This document shows positions 8,883 to 17,807 of a stretch of DNA of 64,000 bases, one piece after another. The translations under genes were made by a program, and so were the position numbers. The notes beneath the pieces are model-generated. The model saw only the letters and a list, made by a program, of their open reading frames with translations, did not search any database and was not told the origin of the DNA. This DNA is from Flavobacterium sp. xlx-214 (GTDB taxonomy: Bacteria > Bacteroidota > Bacteroidia > Flavobacteriales > Flavobacteriaceae). How positions within the stretch are numbered: position 1 is the stretch's first letter; each line of letters starts with the position of its first letter. The stretch is from assembly GCF_013874595.1 (NCBI RefSeq), contig NZ_CP059431.1, forward strand, positions 310,001 to 374,000, given 5' to 3'.

Positions 8883-9746
8883 ATGAAATCGTATTATAGT
8901 TTAATTAGGTATTTTAATAACTCCTTATCCAAGGAGAACATTGTTATTGGTTTAATTGCTATTTCTAATACACGTGTTTTTTATAAATTTTCAGATTTAA
9001 AAATTAAATTAATTTCTAAGCTTTCTGATAACAAAGATGATCTATTGAATTTTAATATAAAAAAAATAAAAGAAAGTTTAGATTTAAACGCAAACGATCA
9101 ATTATTTATTGAAGAAAACACAAATGATTTGAAACAATATATCGATCGTCTTTCAATCTATAACAATGGTATAATCCAATTTGACAAACCTATAGAATTA
9201 AACATTGATATAGACAAATCATTCTTTAATAAATTTTATGATAAATATATTGGTGAGTTTAAATCTAATTTTAAAAATAGGAAAGTAGATTTAGTATTTA
9301 CAAATCGTGTGCAAAATGATTTTAGTAAACCTTTATCGGATATTATTGACATCGATTATAAAATAGAAAAAAGTATTATTCCATCATTGTTCTTTGATTA
9401 TAAATTGAATGGCATAGGTGTGAATGGTTCAATTTATAGTGTAAAATGTATTGATATCAATTCCAATAGAACATTAGATAATATTCAAAAAGACATTTCA
9501 GAGTTAGAAAGTTTAAATTTTAGATTAAATAAATTTTCTGAAGATAAAGTAGAAAATCCAAAAAATAACCAACATTTTCTTGTTATAGATGCATACAAAG
9601 GTTATAATGAAAAATATGCGGAGTTATATAGCACATTGATTAATCAGGATAATGAAATGTATAACGTAATTAATTCTAACAAATTAGAAGAAGTAACTGC
9701 TACAATATTAAAAGCAAATGCAACTAGATTTTCTGAATTGATTTAA
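8883..9746 (+). CDS. DUF3037-like partner of the HipA kinase
   Basis: 287 residues. The N-terminus (YYSLIRYFNNSLSKENIVIG) matches the DUF3037 pattern YS.(I/V)RY....E..N.G; the rest is lysine- and asparagine-rich with no catalytic motif I recognise. The ATG lies one base after the kinase stop, so the two are translationally linked. DUF3037 proteins commonly sit beside short HipA-like kinases and may be the neutraliser or substrate-presenting partner (inference). A terminator follows at 9811. Confidence 0.7.
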   Translation: MKSYYSLIRYFNNSLSKENIVIGLIAISNTRVFYKFSDLKIKLISKLSDNKDDLLNFNIKKIKESLDLNANDQLFIEENTNDLKQYIDRLSIYNNGIIQFDKPIELNIDIDKSFFNKFYDKYIGEFKSNFKNRKVDLVFTNRVQNDFSKPLSDIIDIDYKIEKSIIPSLFFDYKLNGIGVNGSIYSVKCIDINSNRTLDNIQKDISELESLNFRLNKFSEDKVENPKNNQHFLVIDAYKGYNEKYAELYSTLINQDNEMYNVINSNKLEEVTATILKANATRFSELI

Positions 9747-9810
9747 TTTTTCATATATTTAATTACTGGTAGAAAAAAAATATTGTAAAATCACAAGAAA
9801 TAAGAATACT

Positions 9811-9839
9811 AAAACTCTCGGCTTTGTCGGGAGTTTTTT
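9811..9839 (+). terminator. Terminator after the HipA/DUF3037 pair
   Basis: AAAACTCTCGG-CTTTG-TCGGGAGTTTTTT: a 7-8 bp stem with one G-T pair followed by six T. It separates the HipA module from the hxs operon. Confidence 0.75.
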
Positions 9840-9918
9840 ACATATAAAGAGCATGGCATTAAAAAATCAAGAATATTAGGTATATTGCAAAACAGGATAC
9901 ACACTCATTTTAACACTA

Positions 9919-10593
9919 ATGAAAAACATAAAAAAACTTACACAACTAAAAAGTAAATCGGTTGCTTTACTTTTAGCTACATTAGCTACATTTACAAATG
10001 CCTTTGCTAAAGAAACTAAAAATTTGCTTTTCAAAGATGATGGAAATACAGCTAATGAAATCGGATTTAATAAAAAACTTAAACCAACTTTGGTTTTAAA
10101 GTTGAATGCAGCAGGTACAGAATTAAAAGCTATGATGCATAGGTCGCACTCCTCACATCGATCTCATTCATCGCACCGCTCCCACTCTTCACATTATTCG
10201 TCGAGTTATAGCTCTGGTGCTACGAGTACACGATCAACAAATAGCACTTCATCTTCATATAGCTATCCGTCATCTAGTAGTTCATTGACTTCATCGGTAA
10301 AAAATTCATCATCATCGAATAGCAATTCAACAAACAACTATCAGAGTTTATATGGCAGTACCTCAACAACTGCTTATACGTTGGGTGACCGTGTTCTTTT
10401 TAAAGGTTGTGAAGGAAAAGACGTTGAAAAACTACAAGAAATTTTAAAATTATTAGGCTTTGATGTAATTGTTTCTGAATATTTTGGAGGTAAAACAGAA
10501 GAGGCTGTTATAAAATTTCAAAAAGAAAACGAATTAAAACCTGACGGTAAAGTGGGTACAAAAACCTTACAAATAATGCAAGATAAACTATGA
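9919..10593 (+). CDS. hxsA: His-Xaa-Ser repeat protein HxsA
   Basis: 224 residues. Residues 1-30 are a signal peptide ending near NAFA. Residues 74-94 are seven uninterrupted His-Xaa-Ser tripeptides (HRS and HSS alternating three times, then HYS). A serine-rich linker (95-150) follows, then a peptidoglycan-binding domain (about 156-220: GDRVLFKGCEGKDVEKLQEI... DGKVGTKTLQIM). This is the layout of HxsA, the presumed substrate of the HxsB/HxsC radical-SAM pair. The protein is expected to be exported and anchored to the wall after modification (inference). It opens a four-gene operon; its stop overlaps hxsD (ATGA). Confidence 0.93.
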   Translation: MKNIKKLTQLKSKSVALLLATLATFTNAFAKETKNLLFKDDGNTANEIGFNKKLKPTLVLKLNAAGTELKAMMHRSHSSHRSHSSHRSHSSHYSSSYSSGATSTRSTNSTSSSYSYPSSSSSLTSSVKNSSSSNSNSTNNYQSLYGSTSTTAYTLGDRVLFKGCEGKDVEKLQEILKLLGFDVIVSEYFGGKTEEAVIKFQKENELKPDGKVGTKTLQIMQDKL

Positions 10594-10964
10594 AGAACAT
10601 AGCATATAAAAATGGAATATTAATTTTTAAGCTTAGTATTCAAGACTATTCTGAAAGTGTGGTATATAAATGTATGTACTGGTATTTGGGAAACTACAAT
10701 GTAGAAATAACATCTGATTTTAATGATTACACTGTAAAAATTGCCTTGAAAAACAATACTGATTTTGATGAGGAAGAATTAATAGTACGTTTAAAAAATG
10801 ATTTAATTGATTTTAAGTTAAGAGAAATTATTAATAATGAAACCGCTAATTTAAGAGAGCTAATAACAGCCAAGGCTTTTGCGAATTATGATTTTAACAT
10901 AATGGAAGACAACAATTTTGAGATAAGTGATCCTGTAGGTTTTGATCCGAATGATATAAAATAA
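10590..10964 (+). CDS. hxsD: His-Xaa-Ser system protein HxsD
   Basis: 124 residues, small and without a signal peptide. HxsD is known for a motif near LLNDYxLRE; here residues 71-79 read DLIDFKLRE in the right place. The function is unknown; size and position suggest a recognition or accessory protein for the radical-SAM enzymes, as with RiPP recognition elements (inference). The start overlaps the hxsA stop, and the stop overlaps the hxsB start (TAATG), so translation is coupled. Confidence 0.88.
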   Translation: MKNIAYKNGILIFKLSIQDYSESVVYKCMYWYLGNYNVEITSDFNDYTVKIALKNNTDFDEEELIVRLKNDLIDFKLREIINNETANLRELITAKAFANYDFNIMEDNNFEISDPVGFDPNDIK

Positions 10965-12463
10965 TGACTATAGCACCAAATCAAAAACAAACACGAAAAT
11001 TTAAGGAAGCTGAAGTTTATAAAAATCAATCAGATAGTTACTATTTACTTCCTTTTAAATTTAAATCATTAAATAATAATTACGATATTATTACAAATGA
11101 TCTTGGAGATTTTGTAATTATTGCAAAAGGAATTGTACACAAAATAGTTACTAAGCAGTTTAAAAAAGAAGATGATCTTGAACTTTATTACGAGCTTTTA
11201 GTTAATTTTATTATATCTGAAACAACTGTACCTGAATTATTAGAAGTTATTGTAGCAAGATACAGAACAAAAAAATCGTTCTTAGATCATTTTACATCAC
11301 TACATATTTTTGTTATTTCGTTAAGATGTGAACACACTTGTCATTATTGCCAAGTTTCTCGCGTTACACAAAACAAAGATGTATTTGATATGTCTTTTTT
11401 TCATATTGATGAAGGTATTAAATTGATGATGCAAAGCCCAAATCCTAACGTAACAATGGAATTTCAAGGAGGCGAAGCTTTATTAGCATTTGAGAGAATT
11501 AAATATGCTGTAGCAAAAGCGAAAGTAGAAGCAGAAATTAATAATAAAAATATTGCGTTTGTTATTTGTACTAATCTGGCACCAATAACTGATGAAATCT
11601 TAGACTTTGTAAATGAACATGAGATTCTTATTTCTACTTCTTTAGACGGTCCAAAATTCATACATAATGAGAACAGAAAGCGACCTGGAAACAATAGCTA
11701 TGAACTTACATTAGATGGTATAGCAAAATGTAGAAGTGTTTTAGGTGAAGATAAAGTTTCTGCATTAATGACAACTTCTGCATTATCACTAAAACATCCT
11801 AAAGAAATTATAGATGAATATGTAAATAACGGTTTTGCAAATATTTTTTTACGCCCTATTAGTCCGTATGGTTTTGCAAAGTATAACCCTAATAAAAATC
11901 ATTATTTTATTGAAGAGTTTTTAGATTTCTACAAAGAAGGTTTAGTTCATATTTTAAATTACAACAAACAAGGTGTTTTTTTAGCTGAAGATTATGCAAG
12001 CATCATATTGAAAAAAATATTCACCCCATTTCCTGTTGGATATGTAGATTTACAATCACCCGCAGGAGTTTTGAATAGCGTAGTAGTATTCAATTATGAT
12101 GGAAAAGTTTATGCATCCGATGAAGCAAGAATGATTGCAGAATCAAAAGATTTTAAATTTCAGATTGGAGAACTAGGCAAGAATACTTACAATGAAATAT
12201 TCTATGGAGATAAAGCATTGGAAATTTCAGAGACATGGTGCAATGAATCTCTAGCTGGTTGTAGTGATTGTGCTTTTCAACCATACTGTGGAGCAGATCC
12301 TGTACTAAATTATACAACACAAGGAGATTTATATGGTTTTAGACCAACTAATATTTTTTGTAAAAAGAATATGGAAATTATAAAATTTCTATTTGAATTG
12401 ATGATTGAGGATAAAGAAAATGAACGAATTTTTAAAAGTTGGATAACAGGCTTTCAATCATGA
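10964..12463 (+). CDS. hxsB: His-Xaa-Ser system radical SAM maturase HxsB
   Basis: 499 residues. A non-enzymatic N-terminal region (1-110) precedes the radical-SAM barrel. The iron-sulfur motif is CEHTCHYC (Cys122, Cys126, Cys129). The glycine-rich EFQGGEALLAF (SAM contact) follows. The C-terminus has clustered cysteines (about 426, 433, 436, 442, 466; GCSDCAFQPYCGADP), a SPASM-like region for extra clusters, as in enzymes that modify ribosomal peptides. The expected role is chemical modification of the HxsA repeats together with HxsC; the chemistry cannot be read from sequence. Confidence 0.94.
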   Translation: MTIAPNQKQTRKFKEAEVYKNQSDSYYLLPFKFKSLNNNYDIITNDLGDFVIIAKGIVHKIVTKQFKKEDDLELYYELLVNFIISETTVPELLEVIVARYRTKKSFLDHFTSLHIFVISLRCEHTCHYCQVSRVTQNKDVFDMSFFHIDEGIKLMMQSPNPNVTMEFQGGEALLAFERIKYAVAKAKVEAEINNKNIAFVICTNLAPITDEILDFVNEHEILISTSLDGPKFIHNENRKRPGNNSYELTLDGIAKCRSVLGEDKVSALMTTSALSLKHPKEIIDEYVNNGFANIFLRPISPYGFAKYNPNKNHYFIEEFLDFYKEGLVHILNYNKQGVFLAEDYASIILKKIFTPFPVGYVDLQSPAGVLNSVVVFNYDGKVYASDEARMIAESKDFKFQIGELGKNTYNEIFYGDKALEISETWCNESLAGCSDCAFQPYCGADPVLNYTTQGDLYGFRPTNIFCKKNMEIIKFLFELMIEDKENERIFKSWITGFQS

Positions 12464-13605
12464 TATTAAAAACAAAAGGAATACCTCAATTCGTTAACAC
12501 ATTTATAGTAGGCATCATTTCAATCAATGTACCTAATAAAAATTGTATTTTAATTGTTACAGATTTAGATTATTTACCATCAATTGATTTATCAGATGTA
12601 AAAGCAATAATTACACCGGATGCAATTGATAAAATATCTATTGACTCTACACCAATTATTTACAGTGTTAAAGAAATTAATCATTTAAATAATAATGATA
12701 TAGTGGTTATAAATACAAATGGTGTAATAAACACATTGTATCGAGAGCATTCAAACCATAACTTTTTATTTTTAACAGAAAGATGTAATAGCAATTGTTT
12801 GATGTGTTCACAGCCACCAAAAGATAAAGATGACACAGAATATTTTTACAATATTAATTCTGAATTAATATCATTAATTTCTGCTGATAAATGTGATTCA
12901 TTAGGTATAACTGGTGGTGAACCTACATTGCTAGGGAACTTTTTTTTCTCTTTAATTGAGCAATTGAAAAAAAATTTACCTAATACTTTTGTACAATGTT
13001 TAACCAATGGTAGAACCTTTGCATGGAGTAATACTGCGGAAAAACTAAATGAAATAAACCATGAAGGATTGTTATTAGCCATACCATTATATGCGGATGT
13101 TGCAGAAATTCATGACTATGTGGTACAAGCAAAAGAAGCTTTTAATCAAACAGTAAATGGTATATACAATTTAGCGCGATACAACCAGAGAATTGAAATA
13201 AGAGTCGTTTTACATAAAATAACAATACCTCGATTACAAAAATTAGCTCAATTTATTTATAAAAATATGCCCTTTGTAGAGCACATTGCCTTAATGGGAC
13301 TTGAAATGGAAGGATATACTCCTTTTAACTTAGATAAATTATGGATTGACCCGTATGATTATCAAGAAGAACTAAAAGAAACGGTCTTGTTTTTAAACGA
13401 TTTTGGAATGAATGTTTCAATTTACAACATTCCTCTATGTTTATTACCTAAAGAATTGTGGGATTTTAGCAGAAAGTCTATTTCAGATTGGAAGAATATA
13501 TACTTCAACGAATGTACAAAATGCTCTAAGCTTACTGAATGCGGTGGGATGTTTAAATCAAGTTTTAAAAAACACAGTAATTACATCAAAGCTTTTATTA
13601 ATTAA
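12460..13605 (+). CDS. hxsC: His-Xaa-Ser system radical SAM maturase HxsC
   Basis: 381 residues, starting at the ATG that overlaps the hxsB stop (ATGA). An N-terminal domain of about 100 residues is followed by the radical-SAM motif CNSNCLMC (Cys109, Cys113, Cys116) and GITGGEPTLLG. The C-terminus keeps NECTKCSKLTECGGMF, a short cysteine cluster. HxsC is the second radical-SAM enzyme in all known hxs loci and presumably acts on HxsA with HxsB. It is the last gene; its stop is followed directly by a truncated foreign reading frame. Confidence 0.94.
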   Translation: MILKTKGIPQFVNTFIVGIISINVPNKNCILIVTDLDYLPSIDLSDVKAIITPDAIDKISIDSTPIIYSVKEINHLNNNDIVVINTNGVINTLYREHSNHNFLFLTERCNSNCLMCSQPPKDKDDTEYFYNINSELISLISADKCDSLGITGGEPTLLGNFFFSLIEQLKKNLPNTFVQCLTNGRTFAWSNTAEKLNEINHEGLLLAIPLYADVAEIHDYVVQAKEAFNQTVNGIYNLARYNQRIEIRVVLHKITIPRLQKLAQFIYKNMPFVEHIALMGLEMEGYTPFNLDKLWIDPYDYQEELKETVLFLNDFGMNVSIYNIPLCLLPKELWDFSRKSISDWKNIYFNECTKCSKLTECGGMFKSSFKKHSNYIKAFIN

Positions 13606-14412
13606 ATAGTAATTTACAAAATATCAAACTATTACACTTTATTTTCAATAAAAAACAATCGCATTGATACATTAGCTTTTGATGAGGAAAGTAAAGCTTT
13701 TGTAATTATTGAATACAAACGGAACCAAAATTATAGTGTTATAGATCAAGGAGTTTCGTATCTAAATTTAATGTTAGAATACAAAGCCGATTTTATTGTT
13801 GAGTATAATGAAACGCAAAAAAGCACCTTGAAACGTACCGATGTAGATTGGTCGCAAAGTAAAATTATTTTTGTTTCACCATCATTTACTGATTTTCAAA
13901 AACAATCATCAAATTTTAAAGATCTAGCCATTGAGTTATGGGAAATAAAACAATTTGAAAATGATATTGTAATTATAAACCCCTTGAAAAAATCTAAATC
14001 GGCACCTAGTATCAAACAAGTACAGCAAAATAATGATTCTGAATTAAGTAAGGTAACCAAAGAAATTAAAGTCTATACAGAGGAAGATCAATTACAAGGT
14101 AAAAATGATAATGTAAAAGAATTATACGAAACTTTTAGAGATGCCATCTTATTACTATCGGCAGATATTGAAGTTCAACCTAAAAAATGGTATATTGCTT
14201 TTAAAGGCCAAAAGCATATAGCTGATATTGAAATTCAGAAGAACAAATTAAAACTATGGATTAATGCAAAAAAAGGAACTTTAGAAGATGGAAAAGGTAT
14301 TACCCGTGATGTTTCTAACCTTGGACATGCAGGAAATGGGGACTACGAAATAAGCATTTCTGACACAAAATATCTTGAATACATTATGAGTTTAATTAAA
14401 CAAATCATATAA
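13606..14412 (+). pseudogene. 5'-truncated DUF5655 protein (nuclease-like), broken at the hxs junction
   Basis: The frame stays open from right after the hxsC stop to 14412, although the first ATG is at 13771. From about 13636 the translation matches the middle of DUF5655 proteins: FSIKNNRIDTLAFDEESKAF, VIIEYKRNQNYSVIDQG (PD-(D/E)xK-like E-x-K), then DVDWSQSKIIFVSP. The C-terminal DUF5655 domain is intact (KWYIAFKGQKHIADIEIQ... RDVSNLGHAGNGDYE). About 50-60 N-terminal residues of the family are missing. It was probably cut when the hxs segment arrived. A shortened product from 13771 may still be made. Confidence 0.8.
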
Positions 14413-14497
14413 ACCTAAGCTTCCCTATTCCTACAGATTTGTAATCTGTACGTTAAAATGAAAAACTATATAGAAAATGTAGTTTTTTCCAATAAGC

Positions 14498-14706
14498 TTT
14501 TTAGTAAGAAAAATTACATAATTATAAATACAATAAAAAAACGAGTGGCACTACACCACTCGTTCTTTTATACACGTAAAATTACTTTTCTTTACGTTCA
14601 TCCTATCGTTTCATAAGCCTACTAACCAAGTAGCTTACCAAGGTACCTAATACGGCTAATACAATTGTTTGTATGGCTTGGGCATACAATACACTATATC
14701 CACACA
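14498..14706 (-). pseudogene. Duplicated 3' end of the small membrane gene at 24069, with nonsense mutation
   Basis: About 205 bases nearly identical, in the same orientation, to 23990-24195. It includes the last ~37 codons of the 24069 gene (AQAIQTIVLAVLGTLVSYLV... MKR) and its terminator. The tryptophan codon after MKR is TAG here, so it would end early; the upstream part of the gene is absent. With the copy at 24 kb it forms a direct repeat flanking about 9.5 kb. Confidence 0.85.
14541..14563 (-). terminator. Terminator hairpin (copy in duplicated segment)
   Basis: ACGAGTGG-CACTACA-CCACTCGT, a perfect 8-bp stem; on the minus strand it is followed by a T run. Identical to 24028-24050. Confidence 0.75.
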
Positions 14707-14962
14707 AGCACATTTAAAATCCGAACACATTAAAAATAAAAAGCTAATTATTAATGTAGCAAAGAACATCTTTTCTTTTAAATTACATTATCAAATATAA
14801 CAGCTTAGCTAAATGAAAAGAAACCTACATTATAGTATTCGTTTCGTACAGTTAACTTCGCTGGGGTGGTTAAAAAACAATTTCAGCTGTAATTAAAAAA
14901 AATGTTACAATAATTTCAAAATACGTATATTTTTTGTATTTTTATCCGTATAATTAATTGTT

Positions 14963-15217
14963 ATGGATACAAAGCTGACTTTAAAACTTGATGAAGATGT
15001 TATTGAACGAGCTAAAAAATACGCTTCTAACAAAAAGTTAAGTTTATCAAGATTAATCGAAAATTATTTAGACTCTTTAACCAAAGAACAAGACAATGAT
15101 TTTGAAATTTCTCCATTTGTAAAAAGTATTGCAACTGGAAAAAGCATTCCAATTGATGCTGATTGGAAAGAAATCAGAGATCAATATGCGGATCATTTAG
15201 ACGAGAAATACAAGTAA
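14963..15217 (+). CDS. DUF6364-type antitoxin
   Basis: 84 residues. Residues 4-42 form a ribbon-helix-helix-like domain (TLKLDEDVIERAKKYASNKK, LSRLIENYLDSL), followed by the conserved ISPFVKSIATG and a C-terminal tail (DQYADHLDEKYK) that would occupy the toxin. DUF6364 proteins are antitoxins paired with PIN-domain toxins; the toxin ATG follows the stop directly with no gap. It likely binds its own promoter in the AT-rich 120 bases upstream (inference). Confidence 0.88.
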   Translation: MDTKLTLKLDEDVIERAKKYASNKKLSLSRLIENYLDSLTKEQDNDFEISPFVKSIATGKSIPIDADWKEIRDQYADHLDEKYK

Positions 15218-15634
15218 ATGCAAAAGGTTTTTTTAGACACAAATATTGTTATTGATTTTCTTGGTGAAAGAGATGGATTTTACGATGCTGTTGCCAAAGT
15301 TTTGACTTTAGCAGACAAAAAGAAAATTAAAGTTTTTACATCTCCAACTTCAATTGGAAATACTTTTTATGTATTAGCAAAATATGAAAACACAAAAATT
15401 GCATTAGAGAAAATTAGAAAGTTTAAATTACTTTGTTCCATTTCTGTAATGGATGAAGAAGTGGTAGAAAAAGCCATAAACTCAGATTTCAAAGATTTTG
15501 AAGATGCCATGCAATATTATAGCGCAATCTCAGCAAATTGTGATTTGATACTAACAAGAAACGAAAAGGATTTTAAGAATTCAATGATACCAGTAATGAA
15601 CGCTGAAAGTTATTTGCAAACGGTTAAAAAGTAA
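15218..15634 (+). CDS. PIN-domain ribonuclease toxin (VapC-like)
   Basis: 138 residues, one full PIN domain. The acidic residues expected to bind Mg2+ are visible: Asp7 in FLDTNIVIDFL, Asp96 in DFEDAMQYYSA and Asp118 in ILTRNEKDF. PIN toxins cut RNA, often tRNA; the target here is unknown. It is co-translated with the antitoxin directly upstream. All catalytic positions are present, so the pair looks functional. Confidence 0.9.
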   Translation: MQKVFLDTNIVIDFLGERDGFYDAVAKVLTLADKKKIKVFTSPTSIGNTFYVLAKYENTKIALEKIRKFKLLCSISVMDEEVVEKAINSDFKDFEDAMQYYSAISANCDLILTRNEKDFKNSMIPVMNAESYLQTVKK

Positions 15635-15867
15635 CTACAGTTAATAACTAAGCTTTAACCTCCCTCAACTTCTTCATTCAAGCCGTCTTATTATACCCTT
15701 AGATGCAATAAATAATAGTAAAACCAAACATATTATATACTTGTTTTTTGGCTCAATTAAATTATTATTTTAGCCAAACAAAGTGTTAGTAAAAGCCTTC
15801 AATAGATGTAAGCAATTGATCTTTATCTACATAAAAAACAAAAAAATTCAAAAAGCATTCTTCAAAA

Positions 15868-16116
15868 TTTGTTATTTCTGAAAAAGGGCAGACACTGTCT
15901 GACGAATTCAAATTAAGTTGGTCGCACAATATCAAGTTAATGAGAATGGAAGATAATTTAGAGAGAAAATTTTACGAAACGGAGATTTTGAAAAACAATT
16001 GGAGTTTAAGAGAGTTCAACAGACAGTATAATTCGGCATTATTCACAAGGCTTGCATTAAGTAAAGACAAAAATGAAATCCTAAAATTGGCTGAACAAGA
16101 AAGAACAGTTTGCTAA
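15868..16116 (+). pseudogene. Fragment of a DUF1016 (YhcG-type) protein
   Basis: An open frame without its own ATG start encodes the middle of the DUF1016 N-terminal domain: LSDEFKLSWSHNIKLMR, LERKFYETEILKNNWSLREF, NRQYNSALFTRLALSKDK. It stops at 16114-16116 after about 80 residues, while the family is several hundred residues with a C-terminal nuclease domain. Both ends are missing, so it is a relic. Such proteins are frequent in restriction and defence islands. Confidence 0.75.
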
Positions 16117-16165
16117 TTAGGTGAAAAAGAAGAAAGGTATAAAGTTGTAGCGTTTTACCCTCTAT

Positions 16166-16924
16166 TTAAACCCACCCCTCACGTACCGCTTTTACTAAAA
16201 GCTCCTGAACATTTTCACAGCCCGATTTTTCTAAAATATGTTTACGGTGATTTCTTATGGTATGAATACTTCTTTCTAATTTCAAACTAATAATTTCACT
16301 TGTAAAGCCTTGCACCATTAAAGATAAAATCTCCAATTCTCTTTTTGAAAATAACGTAGGTATTTTTAAAAAATCATCTTTCAAATGTACATTATAATAA
16401 GAAGGGGCTCCTTGCATACCAATAAAAGAAAGCTTAGGTATACCTGTAATATTAAGATGTGTTAAATCGGTAAAAATACCTAAAGTTCTTACGCCCCCCT
16501 CTGGAAAATAATAAATTGGCACAATCTGTTGTTGTACCCTTTTATAAGACCCCTCTTTGGTTTTCAAACGATAGTCGTAGGCGAACTTATATTTAAAAAA
16601 CAATTCGGGAGCCAGTGCCGAAAAAAAGCGTACCGCACTTTGCTCATAATGGTAATAGTAAGGCAAATCTTCAGAGTGTATATTATCCATCACCACCTGT
16701 AAATAAAAATCTTTAGGTGTATAACCCAATATATTTTCAACATTTGGGCTTACATATTCCATTTCCGCGGTACGAGTATTAAAAATTACATAAAAATATT
16801 CACCAAAATGAAAAACGTCCATATATTGGTTGATAAGTTCTTTTTGAGATAAATCTATTTGTTCTGTTACAGAATTGGGTATGCTATCCCAAATATCGCG
16901 TAGTTTATTTATTTTTTCACTCAT
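16166..16924 (-). CDS. PAS-LuxR transcriptional regulator, copy 1
   Basis: 252 residues. A PAS domain covers about 40-160 (FYVIFNTRTAEMEYVSPNVENILGYT is the PAS_3-like core). A LuxR/GerE helix-turn-helix covers about 188-252 (FSKRELEILSLMVQGFTSEI... SIHTIRNHRKHILEKSG). No receiver domain, so it is not a classic response regulator; it may sense a ligand through PAS. It is a paralogue of the gene 38 bases upstream on the same strand. Confidence 0.88.
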   Translation of the reverse strand: MSEKINKLRDIWDSIPNSVTEQIDLSQKELINQYMDVFHFGEYFYVIFNTRTAEMEYVSPNVENILGYTPKDFYLQVVMDNIHSEDLPYYYHYEQSAVRFFSALAPELFFKYKFAYDYRLKTKEGSYKRVQQQIVPIYYFPEGGVRTLGIFTDLTHLNITGIPKLSFIGMQGAPSYYNVHLKDDFLKIPTLFSKRELEILSLMVQGFTSEIISLKLERSIHTIRNHRKHILEKSGCENVQELLVKAVREGWV

Positions 16925-16962
16925 ACCAAAACTTGTTTTATATAAAAAACAACATTAATTGT

Positions 16963-17685
16963 CTAAACCCAACTTTCTCGAATCGCTTTTACCAAAAGCT
17001 CTTGTACGTTTTCACATTTCGATTTTTCAAGAATTGTTTTTCTATGATTTCTAATCGTATGTATGCTTCGCTGTAATTTTTTTGCAATAGCTTCGCTTGT
17101 TAAACCTTGCACCATTAAGCTTAAAATTTCGTGTTCTCTTTTTGTATACAGCGTAAAAGAATCCTGAATATTGTAATACGAAGGATGTCCATTTAAACCT
17201 ATAAAATGTAATTCATGTTTATGGTATGATTTAAAATTATTGATGTTTGAATGAATAACCATTGTTTTTTTTAAAACGCGGTCTTTAACTTCGCAGGCAT
17301 AAGATTGTTGCTGAATCCAAATAAAATCACCTGCTTTTGTTTTCAGTCTAAAATTGTGCATAACGCAATACTTTTCTTGCAAATCAGCACTTAATTGCTT
17401 ACAAAATTCTAATGCTTTGGTTTCGTGCCGAATAAATATAGGTTGATCATTAGGATGAATATAATCTAATAAAAGACCAATAGAATATTCATTGGCTTCA
17501 TATCCTAAAACATTCTTTAATTCTGGGCTTATATAATCAATTTCGGCACTTTCACAATTAAAAATAAAATAATACGATGGAAAAGGATCAATAGGCTTAT
17601 TCATCTTAAAATTCACATCATCATTTGCATTGCTTTCTTGAGAAAACACCTCCATTCCTTTTTTAAGTAAATTCCCCCAATCCAT
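16963..17685 (-). CDS. PAS-LuxR transcriptional regulator, copy 2
   Basis: 240 residues with the same build as its neighbour: PAS at about 35-150 (YYFIFNCESAEIDYISPELKNVLGYE) and a LuxR helix-turn-helix at the C-terminus (YTKREHEILSLMVQGLTSEA... HTIRNHRKTILEKSK). The pair arose by tandem duplication. It is divergent from the exported protein at 17808, with 122 bases between; it may control itself and that gene cluster (inference). Confidence 0.88.
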   Translation of the reverse strand: MDWGNLLKKGMEVFSQESNANDDVNFKMNKPIDPFPSYYFIFNCESAEIDYISPELKNVLGYEANEYSIGLLLDYIHPNDQPIFIRHETKALEFCKQLSADLQEKYCVMHNFRLKTKAGDFIWIQQQSYACEVKDRVLKKTMVIHSNINNFKSYHKHELHFIGLNGHPSYYNIQDSFTLYTKREHEILSLMVQGLTSEAIAKKLQRSIHTIRNHRKTILEKSKCENVQELLVKAIRESWV

Positions 17686-17767
17686 AGCGATACATTATTA
17701 ATGATACTGTAACAAATTGTTATAAGAATAGCTACACATAGCTATTTTTTATTAAATGTAATAAATA

Positions 17768-17775
17768 TAATTTTG
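17768..17775 (+). promoter_or_regulatory. TAnnTTTG promoter box before the 17808 operon
   Basis: TAATTTTG at 17768-17775 matches the flavobacterial -7 element, 32 bases before the ATG at 17808. No good TTG -33 element is seen at the right distance, so activation by a regulator such as the adjacent PAS-LuxR proteins is possible. Confidence 0.45.
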
Positions 17776-17807
17776 TTAAAAGCATTAACATTTAAAAATA
17801 TTTTAAT

